NCBI RefSeq assembly: GCF_001567585.1
Contig: NZ_LRQV01000010.1
Coordinates: 1-64,000, forward strand
DNA: 64,000 nt
Reading direction: 5' to 3'
DNA from: Micromonospora rosaria
Lineage (GTDB): Bacteria; Actinomycetota; Actinomycetes; Mycobacteriales; Micromonosporaceae
In this document: positions 19,201-27,245 of the stretch, piece by piece
Layout of the letters: the number at the start of each line of letters is the position of its first letter
Position numbering within the stretch: position 1 is the stretch's first letter
Position numbers and translations under genes: made by a program
Notes under the pieces: generated by a model
The model's database searches: none
Told to the model about the DNA's origin: nothing
Seen by the model: only the letters and a program-made list of their open reading frames with translations

Positions 19201-20094
19201 ATGCAGGACGAACAGAACCGGCGTCGGTCGATGAGCCGCCGGGACGTGATGCGGGGCGCGGCCGTGCTCGGCGGTGCCGCCGCGACGGTCGGGTTGGTCG
19301 CACCGGGCAGTGCGACGGCGGCTCCCGACCCCGCACCGGCGAAGCCGGCACCGGCTGTCCTGGCCGGGCTCGACGACTGGCTGGGCTCCCTGGTGCAGGT
19401 GGCGGGCGTGGCGGCGAACATCCTGCCGATGCTCCTGCTGGCGAAGCAGGGGCAGGCGACCGGCCCGTACCAGGTCGGTGGCGTGCAGTTCCAGATGCTG
19501 GACATCGGAGGCGGACCGGACCTCTACGCGCACAACGTCTCCGGCGACGACGTGGGACTCTGCTACACGTTGACCCAGTCGCTGCCGGCGTCGAACACCA
19601 GCGTGTACCAGCAGCTGGGGAAGAACGGCCTGTACAAGTGCCAGGCCGACCTCCAGGCCTTCACCAACGGCGAGCTCTTCATGGCCCCCAGCCCGACCTT
19701 CACCACGTCGGACGGGGTGCCGACCCGCACGCTGAGTTTCGCGGTGCGCGCCCTGGCCATCGGCGCCCTGGTGCAGGTGGTCGGCGGCGTGAAGCTCTCG
19801 GTCACCAAGGACCCCGCGACCGGGTCGTTCACCGCGGAGATCACGGCCACCGGCACCCCGAAGATACTGCGGGCCCAGATCGAGGCGACCTGCCCGGACG
19901 GCAGCGTGGTCCGCGCGCAGTGGGACTCCTCCACATCGCCGAACCGGCTGAACGACCAGACCGTCAAGCTTCCGCTCCCGGTGGGGGTGAACCTCGACCC
20001 GGTGGTGCAACTGCTCGAGCTCTACGTGGACCTCGACGCGGCCGGCCTGGACGAGGTCACCGCCGACCGCCGCAGTCGGGTGATCTACCTCTGA
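19201..20094 (+). CDS. Tat-exported protein of unknown function
   Basis: A 297-residue protein with a twin-arginine signal: SRRDVMRGAAVLGG and a hydrophobic stretch ending in GSATAAPDP, with cleavage likely after ATA. The mature part has two Cys (CYTLTQ, CQADLQ) near its start and one in IEATCPDGS, with many beta-strand-like stretches. The ATG at 19201 was chosen for its GGAGGT site; an ATG at 19231 also keeps the whole Tat motif. No domain is recognised. It is followed by two strong tandem terminators, so it is probably transcribed alone. Confidence 0.7.
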   Translation: MQDEQNRRRSMSRRDVMRGAAVLGGAAATVGLVAPGSATAAPDPAPAKPAPAVLAGLDDWLGSLVQVAGVAANILPMLLLAKQGQATGPYQVGGVQFQMLDIGGGPDLYAHNVSGDDVGLCYTLTQSLPASNTSVYQQLGKNGLYKCQADLQAFTNGELFMAPSPTFTTSDGVPTRTLSFAVRALAIGALVQVVGGVKLSVTKDPATGSFTAEITATGTPKILRAQIEATCPDGSVVRAQWDSSTSPNRLNDQTVKLPLPVGVNLDPVVQLLELYVDLDAAGLDEVTADRRSRVIYL

Positions 20095-20100
20095 TCCGCC

Positions 20101-20138
20101 CGTCGCCCGGCGGAGGGCGGAACCACCGCCGGGCGACG
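20101..20138 (+). terminator. Terminator after Tat-exported protein gene
   Basis: A 13-bp perfect stem, 20101-20113 with 20126-20138, six bases after the stop codon. Confidence 0.7.
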
Positions 20139-20152
20139 GACCGCAGCCAAAA

Positions 20153-20185
20153 CGGGGTCACCGGCGCTGGCAGCCGGTGACCCCG
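20153..20185 (+). terminator. Second tandem terminator
   Basis: A 13-bp perfect stem, 20153-20165 with 20173-20185, with a 7-base loop, directly after the first hairpin. Confidence 0.65.
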
Positions 20186-20257
20186 TCGGTCCTCTGCCAC
20201 CACTCCGACGAGACCGAGGCGCGGCGGCACCCGGCGCACCCGAACGACACCCGACTT

Positions 20258-20323
20258 CCGTCTGTACCGGTCAAGGAATCCCTCTTGACCGGTACAGACG
20301 GCCGGGTTACTGTATCGGTACAG
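20258..20323 (+). promoter_or_regulatory. Promoter within a set of palindromic operators
   Basis: A perfect 18-bp inverted repeat (20258-20275 and 20284-20301, CCGTCTGTACCGGTCAAG) is followed by a third related site, CTGTATCGGTACAG (20310-20323). A promoter TTGACC (20285-20290), 17 bases, TACTGT (20308-20313) is built into these repeats, so a bound repressor would cover both boxes. The downstream 65-codon gene and possibly the LacI-type gene are the likely targets. Confidence 0.7.
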
Positions 20324-20348
20324 AAAGAAGCGCCGAGGACGTCAGGAG

Positions 20349-20546
20349 ATGATCGTCATGGAAATGCCCGCCGCCTTCACCACCGCCATCAACGACGTCA
20401 ACTACGAGTTCAACAGCGCCCGCCCCAACGCCCCGGTGGTCCCGCACGTGGAGAAGCCGCAGCGCACCCGGGCCGTCCGCGAGGCGCTCGCCCGCGGCCT
20501 CTCCCGCGCGGCCGACGCGGTCCGGCCGACCCGGCCCGCCGTTTGA
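20349..20546 (+). CDS. Small protein of unknown function, 65 residues
   Basis: Starts at an ATG directly after AGGAG (an ATG nine bases later, with more usual spacing, is an alternative), and follows the operator-controlled promoter. The N-terminal half is mildly hydrophobic with AAFTTAINDVNYEF; the C-terminal half is basic and helical (RTRAVREALARGLSRAADAV). No signal peptide, no membrane segment, no Cys and no recognised family. The well-formed promoter, ribosome-binding site and codon use make it a likely real gene. Confidence 0.6.
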   Translation: MIVMEMPAAFTTAINDVNYEFNSARPNAPVVPHVEKPQRTRAVREALARGLSRAADAVRPTRPAV

Positions 20547-20711
20547 TAGGCTGCGACCAGCAACAATGATCGATCGATAGCCGCCGCAGTCCGGCCCGGC
20601 CCGGCAATCCCATCCGGCCCAGGCTGCACCCGTACACGAAAAGACCATTCCGCCGTCGGCGACGTTTCCTGGTCGTCGGCGGCGGACGCAGATCCAGCGA
20701 CCGGTGGTGAC

Positions 20712-21776
20712 GTGGCGCCACGAGTGACCCTGCAGACGATCGCCGATCGTGTCGGCGTGAGTCGGATGACCGTGTCGAACGCGTTCTCCAAGCCGGATCA
20801 ACTCTCCGCGGCGCTCCGCGAGCGGATTCTCGCCGCCGCCCAGGAAGTCGGCTACGTCGGTCCCGATCCCGCCGCCCGGGCCCTGGCCAAGGGCACCACC
20901 GGTGCCGTCGGGATCGTGCTGACCTCCTCGCTCCGCTTCGCCTTCACCGACCTGGTCGCCACCAGCTTCCTCGGCGCGATCGCCGAGGAACTCGGCCCGA
21001 CCGGGCTGGCGCTCACCCTGTTGACCTCGTCCGACGACGGCGCGGTCATCCCCGCGCGGGACGTCGCGATCGACGGCGCGCTGGTCTACTCCTGCGACCC
21101 GACGTCGACCGCCGTGCAGTACCTTTCCCGCCGCAGGTTGCCCCTGGTCTACATCGACCAGGACCCGGTGGAGGGCATCCCGGCGGTCAACGTGGACGAC
21201 CGGTCCGGCGCGCGGGCCGCCGCCCAGCACCTCATCGACCTCGGGCACCGCCGGGTCGGGCTGCTGCTGTCCGGGCTGCACGGCACCCACGGCCTGGTCA
21301 CGCCGGAGGAGCTCACGGTCGACGGGCACGCCTCGAAGCAGCGACTGCTCGGGTGGCGCGACGCGCTCGACGCGGCCGGCATCACCCCGCTGATGGCCCG
21401 TCAGGGCGGCGCCAACCTGGAGCAGGCGAAGGCCGGGGCCCGGCTGCTGCTGGACCGGCCCGACCGGCCCACCGCGCTCCTCTGCTTCTCCGACGCGGTC
21501 GCCCACGGTGTCCTGCAAGCCGCCGAGGATCTCGGCATCCGCGTCCCCGACGAGTTGTCGGTGGTCGGCTTCGACGACAACCCGCTGGCCGCGCAGCTCC
21601 GCCCCGCACTGACCACCGTCCGGCAGGACGTCCAGGCCAAGGGCCGGGTGGCGGCGGCGGCCCTTGCCCGGGCGATCGGGGACACCCGCGGCGACCGGCC
21701 GGTCACCGCGGACCACGTGCTGCTCCCCGCCGAGTTGGTCGTCCGGGACAGCACCGCCGCACCCCCGCCGGACTGA
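20712..21776 (+). CDS. LacI-family transcriptional regulator
   Basis: A 354-residue regulator. The DNA-binding head is VTLQTIADRVGVSRMTVSNA (residues 5-24), with the hinge around residues 48-62 (VGPDPAARALAKG). The periplasmic-binding-protein-like core has DGALVYSCDP, VNVDDRSGARAAAQHL and the C-terminal DELSVVGFDDNPLA typical of the family. It starts at GTG with only a weak G-rich site. The ligand is unknown. Whether it binds the CTGTACCGGT-type repeats upstream is untested; those sites look more like TetR-type than LacI-type operators. Confidence 0.9.
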   Translation: MAPRVTLQTIADRVGVSRMTVSNAFSKPDQLSAALRERILAAAQEVGYVGPDPAARALAKGTTGAVGIVLTSSLRFAFTDLVATSFLGAIAEELGPTGLALTLLTSSDDGAVIPARDVAIDGALVYSCDPTSTAVQYLSRRRLPLVYIDQDPVEGIPAVNVDDRSGARAAAQHLIDLGHRRVGLLLSGLHGTHGLVTPEELTVDGHASKQRLLGWRDALDAAGITPLMARQGGANLEQAKAGARLLLDRPDRPTALLCFSDAVAHGVLQAAEDLGIRVPDELSVVGFDDNPLAAQLRPALTTVRQDVQAKGRVAAAALARAIGDTRGDRPVTADHVLLPAELVVRDSTAAPPPD

Positions 21777-21856
21777 CCAGGACGGGACCAGGCGGAGGAC
21801 GACATCGTTGGTCGTCCGGAACGGCACCGCTCCCCGACCTGACCGGGACGCGACGG

Positions 21857-21884
21857 TGCGGGGGACGACGGTTCGTCCCCCGCA
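21857..21884. terminator. Bidirectional terminator between LacI gene and biosynthetic operon
   Basis: A 12-bp perfect stem (21857-21868 with 21873-21884) and 4-base loop between two convergent genes. It marks the 3' end of the long minus-strand operon. Confidence 0.7.
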
Positions 21885-21901
21885 GCATCGTCCGACCAGG
21901 C

Positions 21902-23194
21902 TCAGGCCGACAGGGCCGGGGCCCGGGCCGGCTCGGCGACCGGGCGTCGGGCGACCCGCTGGGCGGCCGGCACCGGACTGGTCCGCCGGACCCAGAGCGG
22001 CCCGGCCAGGAGCAGCAGCAGGCCGGTCAGCGGGAACAGCGCCGCGATCACCTGTTCCCAGCCGGCCAGGGCCATCGGGGCCGGCGGTGACTCCTCGATG
22101 CCCAGCAGCGAGAAGACCCGCACCGAGAAGACCGTCACCAGCGCCGCCGTCGCCACGGCCAGACCGACGGAACGGGTCCGGTACGCCCGCACGGCCAGCC
22201 AGACCAGCAGGGGGATCACGTACACCCAGTGGTGTTCCCAGCTCACCGGCGAGACCAGCAGGCCGGTGACGGCGGCGGCCGAGAAGCCGAGGAAGTCCGA
22301 GCCGTGCCGGTGCACGTACCAGGCCACCGCGAGGCCGAACACCGCCAGCCCCGCCAGGACCACCAGCCACCAGGACGCGAACTGGGTGCTGTTGACCGCC
22401 CGGGACAGCGCTCCGGCGACCGACTGGTTCGGGGTGTCCCAGACCCCACCGGCCCGGGACGAGTGCAGCACGAGGCCACCCCAGTACCGGGCCGCGTCCG
22501 CCGGCAGCAGCACGAAGCCGGCGAGCACCGTACCGAGGAAGGCCGCGAGCGCGGTGCCGGCGGCCCGCCACTGCCGGGTCACCACCAGGTAGCCGATGAA
22601 AATCAGCGGGGTGACCTTGAGGCCGGCGGCGATGCCGATGCCCACCCCGCGCCACCGGCCTGCGTACCCCCGGAAGTCGAGCAGGACCAGTAGCAGCAGG
22701 AACATGTTGATCTGACCGGCGATGAGCTGGATCCGGACCGGGAGCAGCCAGGTGGCCGCCAGCAGCACGACCAGGGTCAGCGCGGCCCGGGTGCGCGGGG
22801 TGCGGACCCCGGCGACACCGAGCGCGAGCCAGGCGACCGCGCCCAGGGCGATCAGCGACGCGGTGTTCCACACCAGGCTCGCCGCGCCGATGGGCAGCAG
22901 GGAGAGCGGTACGAAGAACAGGATCGCGGTCAACGGCGGGTAGAGGTACGGCATCGGCCCGTACATCGGGTTCTGGATCGCGACGTCGTAGAGCGAGGTG
23001 CCGTCCCGGACGGCCTCGCCGCTGGCCAGGTAGACCTTGAGGTCCACGGTCCAGCGCAGCGCCCAGTACGGATCCCGGGTGAAGATCGCCTCGGCGAGCA
23101 CGGCCAACGCGAGGGCGGTCACCACCACCGCCGCCGCCGTGCCGAGGCCGAGGGCGCGGCTCGGGCGGATGCTCCGGAGGTCTGTCGTCTGCAT
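21902..23194 (-). CDS. GT87-family membrane glycosyltransferase (DUF2029)
   Basis: A 430-residue polytopic membrane protein with about ten hydrophobic segments. The first extracytoplasmic loop carries RWTVDLKVYLASGEAVRDG with the Asp typical of GT87 enzymes, then YPPLTAILFFVP. GT87 members such as PimE use polyprenyl-phosphate-mannose donors to glycosylate acceptors on the outer side of the membrane. It is the last gene of the operon and starts two bases after the preceding gene. Together with the GT2 gene two places upstream (a possible donor-lipid synthase), it suggests transfer of a sugar outside the cell. The acceptor is unknown. A role in C-nucleoside tailoring is inference from operon position. 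Confidence 0.8.
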   Translation of the reverse strand: MQTTDLRSIRPSRALGLGTAAAVVVTALALAVLAEAIFTRDPYWALRWTVDLKVYLASGEAVRDGTSLYDVAIQNPMYGPMPYLYPPLTAILFFVPLSLLPIGAASLVWNTASLIALGAVAWLALGVAGVRTPRTRAALTLVVLLAATWLLPVRIQLIAGQINMFLLLLVLLDFRGYAGRWRGVGIGIAAGLKVTPLIFIGYLVVTRQWRAAGTALAAFLGTVLAGFVLLPADAARYWGGLVLHSSRAGGVWDTPNQSVAGALSRAVNSTQFASWWLVVLAGLAVFGLAVAWYVHRHGSDFLGFSAAAVTGLLVSPVSWEHHWVYVIPLLVWLAVRAYRTRSVGLAVATAALVTVFSVRVFSLLGIEESPPAPMALAGWEQVIAALFPLTGLLLLLAGPLWVRRTSPVPAAQRVARRPVAEPARAPALSA

Positions 23195-23196
23195 GG

Positions 23197-24597
23197 TCAG
23201 CCCCTGTCGTAGGCGAGTGGTCGGCGGTGGGACGGGCCGGCGAGCGCCGGCGGGAGGGGGTGTGGACCGGCCAGCAGGTCGTCGTGCCCGGCCAGGCGGA
23301 GTCGGGCCCCGGTGATGCCGAGGCGGGCCAGCACGCCGACCGCGTCGACCTCGTCGCAGCCGTTGAGCAGGACGCTGACCTGCCCGTCCGCTGCCACGAC
23401 CTCGTCGGTGGGGCGCAGCGAGCCGGCCGGTACCGACCCGCCCTCGGGCAACCGCACCAGGGTGGCGATGTCGGAGCGGGCCGACCGGCGTCGGGCCAGG
23501 TCGGACCCGGCGACCCGGATCTCGTGCTCGACCACACCGGCGAGGAGCGCGGCGCTGCGTTCCCAGGTGAAACGGCCGGCCCAGGAGCGGCACGTCTCGG
23601 CGGCCCGGTCGGCAACCTCCTCGTCGCGCAGGTCGGTCAGGTACCCGGTCAGCGTGGCCGGAAGCTGGTCGCAGGACTCGGCGACCTGCCCGGTGCGACC
23701 GGCCCGGACGAAGTCGCGGGCACCCGATGTCGCCAGCACGACGCTCGGCACCCCGTACGCGGCGGCGGTGAGCAGCCGGGAGCCGCACCCCCCGCCGTCG
23801 GCGGTGGAGACGGTCAGCCAGGCGCGGCGCCACCACCGGTCCCGGTCGTCGTCGGTGGCCCGGCCGTGCAGGGTCACCGTGCCGGCCAGCCGCGCGTCCC
23901 CGGTGAGCCGGCGCAGCCGGTCCCGGTCGGGGCCGGTGCCGAGGATCTCGACGCGGAGGCCGGGCAGGGCGGCGGCGACGGCGGGCAGCGCCCCGAGCAG
24001 CAGGTCGACCCGTTCCTCGGCGACCAGGTCAACGTCGACCACGATGGTCGGGACGGCGGCCCGTTCCCCGCCGGCCCGGGTCGGGGCCGGTGTGCCGGGT
24101 GGCACGACGAAGATCGGGCCCTGGAGGCGGTGCCGGCGGCGCAGGTCGTGCCGGGCCGAGGGGGAGAGCGCCACCCGGGCGCGTTCGGTCCGGCTCCGCC
24201 GGCCGGCCAGGAACCGCCCCAGCCGGCCGGCGGGCTGCCGGGGAACCCGGTGCAGCACCTCGATCACCGGTACCGACCGGCCGGCGCCGCGCGGCAGGCC
24301 GTCGGTCGATCCGCCGGTGGCGTCCAGCACGACGTCGAACCGGCCACCGTCGCGGGCCAGCCGGGCGACGGTACCGAGCGGGCCGGCCCGGTACAGCCGG
24401 ATCCCGTCGAGGGTCTGCGCGGTGGGGGCGTCCGGCGCTCCGGGGGTCACCCAGGTGACCTCGGTGCCGGCCGCCACCCAGTGGCGGGTGATCTCGTACA
24501 GGTAGCGTTCCGCGTCGCCGGCGTGCGGGTGCCGGATGTCGTACCGGCTCATCACCAGCACCTGGCGGCCGGTCGGGGCCGGTCGGCGCGGGCTCAC
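23197..24597 (-). CDS. GT-B fold glycosyltransferase (GT4-like) with degenerate acceptor motif
   Basis: A 466-residue protein. It starts at a GTG overlapping the stop of the GT2 gene (GTGA); this keeps the first strand RQVLVMSRYDIRHP, which an ATG start at MSRYD would cut. The C-terminal half has the nucleotide-sugar fold (LLGALPAVAAALPGLRVEIL, TGPDRDRL, LHGRATDDDR). The usual EX7E motif of GT4 enzymes is replaced: in DGGGCGSRLLT both Glu positions are lost (Gly and Thr). About 75 extra residues follow at the C-terminus (TLVRLPEGGSV onward) with no recognised domain. It may use a different mechanism, or serve as a binding protein. Confidence 0.75.
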   Translation of the reverse strand: MSPRRPAPTGRQVLVMSRYDIRHPHAGDAERYLYEITRHWVAAGTEVTWVTPGAPDAPTAQTLDGIRLYRAGPLGTVARLARDGGRFDVVLDATGGSTDGLPRGAGRSVPVIEVLHRVPRQPAGRLGRFLAGRRSRTERARVALSPSARHDLRRRHRLQGPIFVVPPGTPAPTRAGGERAAVPTIVVDVDLVAEERVDLLLGALPAVAAALPGLRVEILGTGPDRDRLRRLTGDARLAGTVTLHGRATDDDRDRWWRRAWLTVSTADGGGCGSRLLTAAAYGVPSVVLATSGARDFVRAGRTGQVAESCDQLPATLTGYLTDLRDEEVADRAAETCRSWAGRFTWERSAALLAGVVEHEIRVAGSDLARRRSARSDIATLVRLPEGGSVPAGSLRPTDEVVAADGQVSVLLNGCDEVDAVGVLARLGITGARLRLAGHDDLLAGPHPLPPALAGPSHRRPLAYDRG

Positions 24598-25364
24598 CGG
24601 GCACCCGCCCGAGCGGTGTCGAACAGGTCGGCCCGGTAGAGGCGGAACAGGTCGGCGAAGGCCGCCTGGCCGTCGCGCACCGGGCGGAACGTGGACCGCT
24701 CGTCGTCGGTCCAGGTGACCGGGACCTCGGCGATCCGGCCGCCGGCCCGGTGGATCCGGCGCAGCAGTTCCACGTCGAACGCGAAGCCGCTGACCTGGCA
24801 GCGGCGCAGCGCCCACTGCACGGCCGACCGCTCGAAGATCTTGAACCCGCACTGGGTGTCGTGCACGCCGGGGACGAGTCGGCGGGCGATGGCCCGGAAC
24901 ACCGCGCCGCCGAGCCGGCGGGTGACCGGCTGGGGGCGGGCCAACGCGGCGCCGGGGGCGTGCCGGGACGCGATGGCCGCCACCGCGCCCGCCTCCAGCT
25001 CGGCCACCGCGCGGCTCAGGGTCGGTACCGGAGTGGACAGGTCGGCGTCGATGAATCCGACGTACCGGGCGGCGCTGCCGGCGATGCCCCGCCGGACCGC
25101 CGCGCCCTTGCCGGGTCGGGAGCAGCCGACCACGACCACCTCGGTGGCCCAGTCCCGGGCGGCCACGATGGTGGCGGTGTCGTCGGTGCTGCCGTTGTCG
25201 ACCACCACCACCCGGGACCGCCAGGGCTGGTCGGTCAGGAAGCCGGTCACCTCGGCGAGGGTGGCGGGCAGCCGGGCCGCCTCGTTGAACGCCGGGACGA
25301 CCAGTTCCAGGTCGACCTGGTCGCGGGGGGCCGGGTCGTGCCGGCCCCGGGGCAGCGGGCTCAT
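24594..25364 (-). CDS. GT2-family glycosyltransferase, polyprenyl-phosphate hexose synthase type
   Basis: A 256-residue soluble GT-A enzyme of the dolichyl-phosphate mannose/glucose synthase group: ELVVPAFNEAARLP, VVVVDNGSTDDTATI, the metal-binding GFIDADLSTP and HDTQCGFKIF. It lacks C-terminal membrane helices, like DPM1 and Ppm1-type catalytic domains. Reaction: transfer of mannose or glucose from a nucleotide sugar to polyprenyl phosphate. Its ATG overlaps the stop of the transglutaminase-like gene (TGATG), and its own stop overlaps the GT4-like start, so the three are tightly coupled. It probably supplies the lipid-linked donor for the GT87 protein. Confidence 0.85.
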   Translation of the reverse strand: MSPLPRGRHDPAPRDQVDLELVVPAFNEAARLPATLAEVTGFLTDQPWRSRVVVVDNGSTDDTATIVAARDWATEVVVVGCSRPGKGAAVRRGIAGSAARYVGFIDADLSTPVPTLSRAVAELEAGAVAAIASRHAPGAALARPQPVTRRLGGAVFRAIARRLVPGVHDTQCGFKIFERSAVQWALRRCQVSGFAFDVELLRRIHRAGGRIAEVPVTWTDDERSTFRPVRDGQAAFADLFRLYRADLFDTARAGAR

Positions 25365-26059
25365 CAGACACCTCCCGGGGTCGTCGCGTCGGCCACCAGG
25401 GAGCCCCGGGCCGTGGTGTGCTGGCTGGCGAAGAGCTTGGGGTGGTTGGTGCGGATGCCGCCCACCACCAGGTCGTACGGGACGTCGTCGAACTCGCCGT
25501 GCTCGTGGAGGAACTCCATGTGCCGGCGTCCCTCGTCGTCGAACGGGTGGTACATCGAGTCGGTCCGGCCGTCGAACTCCAGCGGCTTGATCCGGTAGAG
25601 CCGGCAGAGCATCTTGTTGAACACCGGCGTGGCCCGGACCCAGCGCCCGTCCAGCAGCACCGTGGTCAGGCTGTGGAAGGTGAACAGGTTGCCGCCCATC
25701 AGCTCCTCCAGCCGGGGCGAGGCGAGGTGGTTGCGGACGTCGCCGTAGTAGATCCGGCTGGGGACGCCCACCGCGCGCACCGCGGCGGCGTACACGATGG
25801 ACTTGTGCACGCAGAAGCCCATGCCCCGGGTGATCGTCGAGCTGGCCTTGAGGCCGTGGCGGGACAGGTCGGCCCCGTACACCTCGTAGTGGATGCCGTC
25901 GCGGACGGCGTAGTAGAGGGCGACGGCCCGTTCGGTCGGGGTCAGCTCCGCGCCGCCGTCGGGCAGCGTCCGGGCGACGAAGTCGCGGACGACGGCGGAG
26001 TCGTGGTCGAGGAACTCGGTGGGGTCGAGCAGGGTGGTGTCGACGAGTGGCGTGGACAT
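25364..26059 (-). CDS. Transglutaminase-like protein
   Basis: A 231-residue protein with a transglutaminase/papain-like core: the nucleophile region GMGFCVHKSIVYAAAVRAVG (Cys83) and the His region LFTFHSLTTVLLDGRWVRAT (His129). The third triad residue, usually Asp in a W..vDpt context, is not seen: the aligned stretch reads WVRATPVFN. Such proteins can be Cys proteases or acyltransferases; AdmF-type members form amide bonds in antibiotic assembly. Placed between the flavoprotein and the GT2 gene. In this cluster it could join an amino acid or peptide to the nucleoside, or trim a peptide, but no direct evidence fixes the role. Confidence 0.75.
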   Translation of the reverse strand: MSTPLVDTTLLDPTEFLDHDSAVVRDFVARTLPDGGAELTPTERAVALYYAVRDGIHYEVYGADLSRHGLKASSTITRGMGFCVHKSIVYAAAVRAVGVPSRIYYGDVRNHLASPRLEELMGGNLFTFHSLTTVLLDGRWVRATPVFNKMLCRLYRIKPLEFDGRTDSMYHPFDDEGRRHMEFLHEHGEFDDVPYDLVVGGIRTNHPKLFASQHTTARGSLVADATTPGGV

Positions 26060-26105
26060 CGTGCGGGTCCTCCAGGAAGGGATGTGATGCGCGGGGGCGG
26101 GGGTG

Positions 26106-27245
26106 TCAGAGGCCGAGCATGCGGGCGATGCGCTGACGCTGGACGTCCGAGGTGCCGGAGTAGATCGTTCCGGCGACGGCGTTGCGCAGGTCCTTCTCCA
26201 GGCCGTACTCGCTGGTGTAGCCGTAGCCGCCGAAGATCTGCACGGCGGCGAGCGCGGACGCGACGTTGTTCTCGCTGGTGACCAACTTGCTGGCGGCGAC
26301 GTCGAAGGTGACGTTCTCGCCGTTGGCGTGCCGTTGCGCGGTGTCGTAGAGCCACTTGCGGGAGGTCTCCACGGCGATGTGCATGTCGGCGAGCCGGTTC
26401 GACACCGACTGGAACGCGCCGATCCGCTGGCCGAACTGGGTGCGGGAGCGGGCGTACTCGACGGAGCGTTCGAGCCGGTGCTGCATCTCCCCGACGTTGA
26501 TCACGAAGGAGCAGAGGATCTCCCACTTCATGACGTGGTCCATGACCAGGAATCCGGCGCCGGGCGAGCCGACCACGTTGGTCGCCGGGACCCGGCAGTC
26601 GTCGAGGAACAGCTCCGAGAAGGGCGAGGTGCTCAGCCCCATCTTCGCCACCGGTGGCCCCACCACCAGGCCCGGTGTGTCCCGGTCGACCAGGAACGCG
26701 GTCAGGGCGGCCGGGCTGCCCCGCTTGCCGGTCAGCGCGTAGACCACGATCACGTCGGCGATCGGGCCGTTGGTGACGAAGGCCTTGCTGCCGTTGAGGA
26801 CGTAGTCGTCGCCGTCGCGGACGGCGGTGGTGCGCATCGCCATCACGTCGGAGCCGCCGGACGGCTCGGTGATCGCGTGCGCCCCGATGACCGACCCGTC
26901 GCTGACCCGGGTCAGGTAGCGGTCCTTGAGGTACGCCGAGCCGAAGCGTTGCAGGGGTACGCCGGTGCTCACCACGTGGGTGGAGACGGAGAAGCTGAAC
27001 CCGCCGTCGCGGCAGGCGTACCCGAGGCCCTCCAGCACGTACATGGTGGTGGGCAGGTCCTGGCCGAGCCCGCCCCACCGCTCGTCGAACGGCAGGCCCA
27101 GCAGGCCGGTCTCGCGGATCAGTTTCCATCCCGCGTGGCCGAACTCGCGGTCGGCGTCGCGGGTGAGGTGTCCCTCCCCGGCCGCCGCGCCCAGCTCCTC
27201 GGCTAGGGCGCGCAGCTCGCGCTGCTCCTCGGTCCAGTTGATCAT
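26106..27245 (-). CDS. Acyl-CoA-dehydrogenase-type flavoprotein, likely aminoacyl/pyrroline-S-carrier oxidase
   Basis: A 379-residue ACAD with the FAD-binding motifs ITEPSGGSD and AFVTNGPIADV and the signature RSRTQFGQRIGAFQ. The catalytic Glu of medium-chain enzymes is replaced by Ser363 (TIYSGTSDVQR). A Glu sits instead at residue 242 (MKWEILCSF), the place used by isovaleryl-CoA and prolyl-carrier dehydrogenases. Such enzymes oxidise the ring of prolyl-S-carrier proteins to pyrrole. With the neighbouring adenylating enzyme and carrier protein this points to dehydrogenation of a five-ring aminoacyl thioester. The ATG overlaps the previous stop (ATGA). Confidence 0.88.
   Translation of the reverse strand: MINWTEEQRELRALAEELGAAAGEGHLTRDADREFGHAGWKLIRETGLLGLPFDERWGGLGQDLPTTMYVLEGLGYACRDGGFSFSVSTHVVSTGVPLQRFGSAYLKDRYLTRVSDGSVIGAHAITEPSGGSDVMAMRTTAVRDGDDYVLNGSKAFVTNGPIADVIVVYALTGKRGSPAALTAFLVDRDTPGLVVGPPVAKMGLSTSPFSELFLDDCRVPATNVVGSPGAGFLVMDHVMKWEILCSFVINVGEMQHRLERSVEYARSRTQFGQRIGAFQSVSNRLADMHIAVETSRKWLYDTAQRHANGENVTFDVAASKLVTSENNVASALAAVQIFGGYGYTSEYGLEKDLRNAVAGTIYSGTSDVQRQRIARMLGL

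Noticed and set aside
20307..23615. A 1102-codon minus-strand frame over the LacI region
   Set aside because: Shadow of the LacI gene and of the glycosyltransferase region; the real minus-strand genes use other frames with good motifs.
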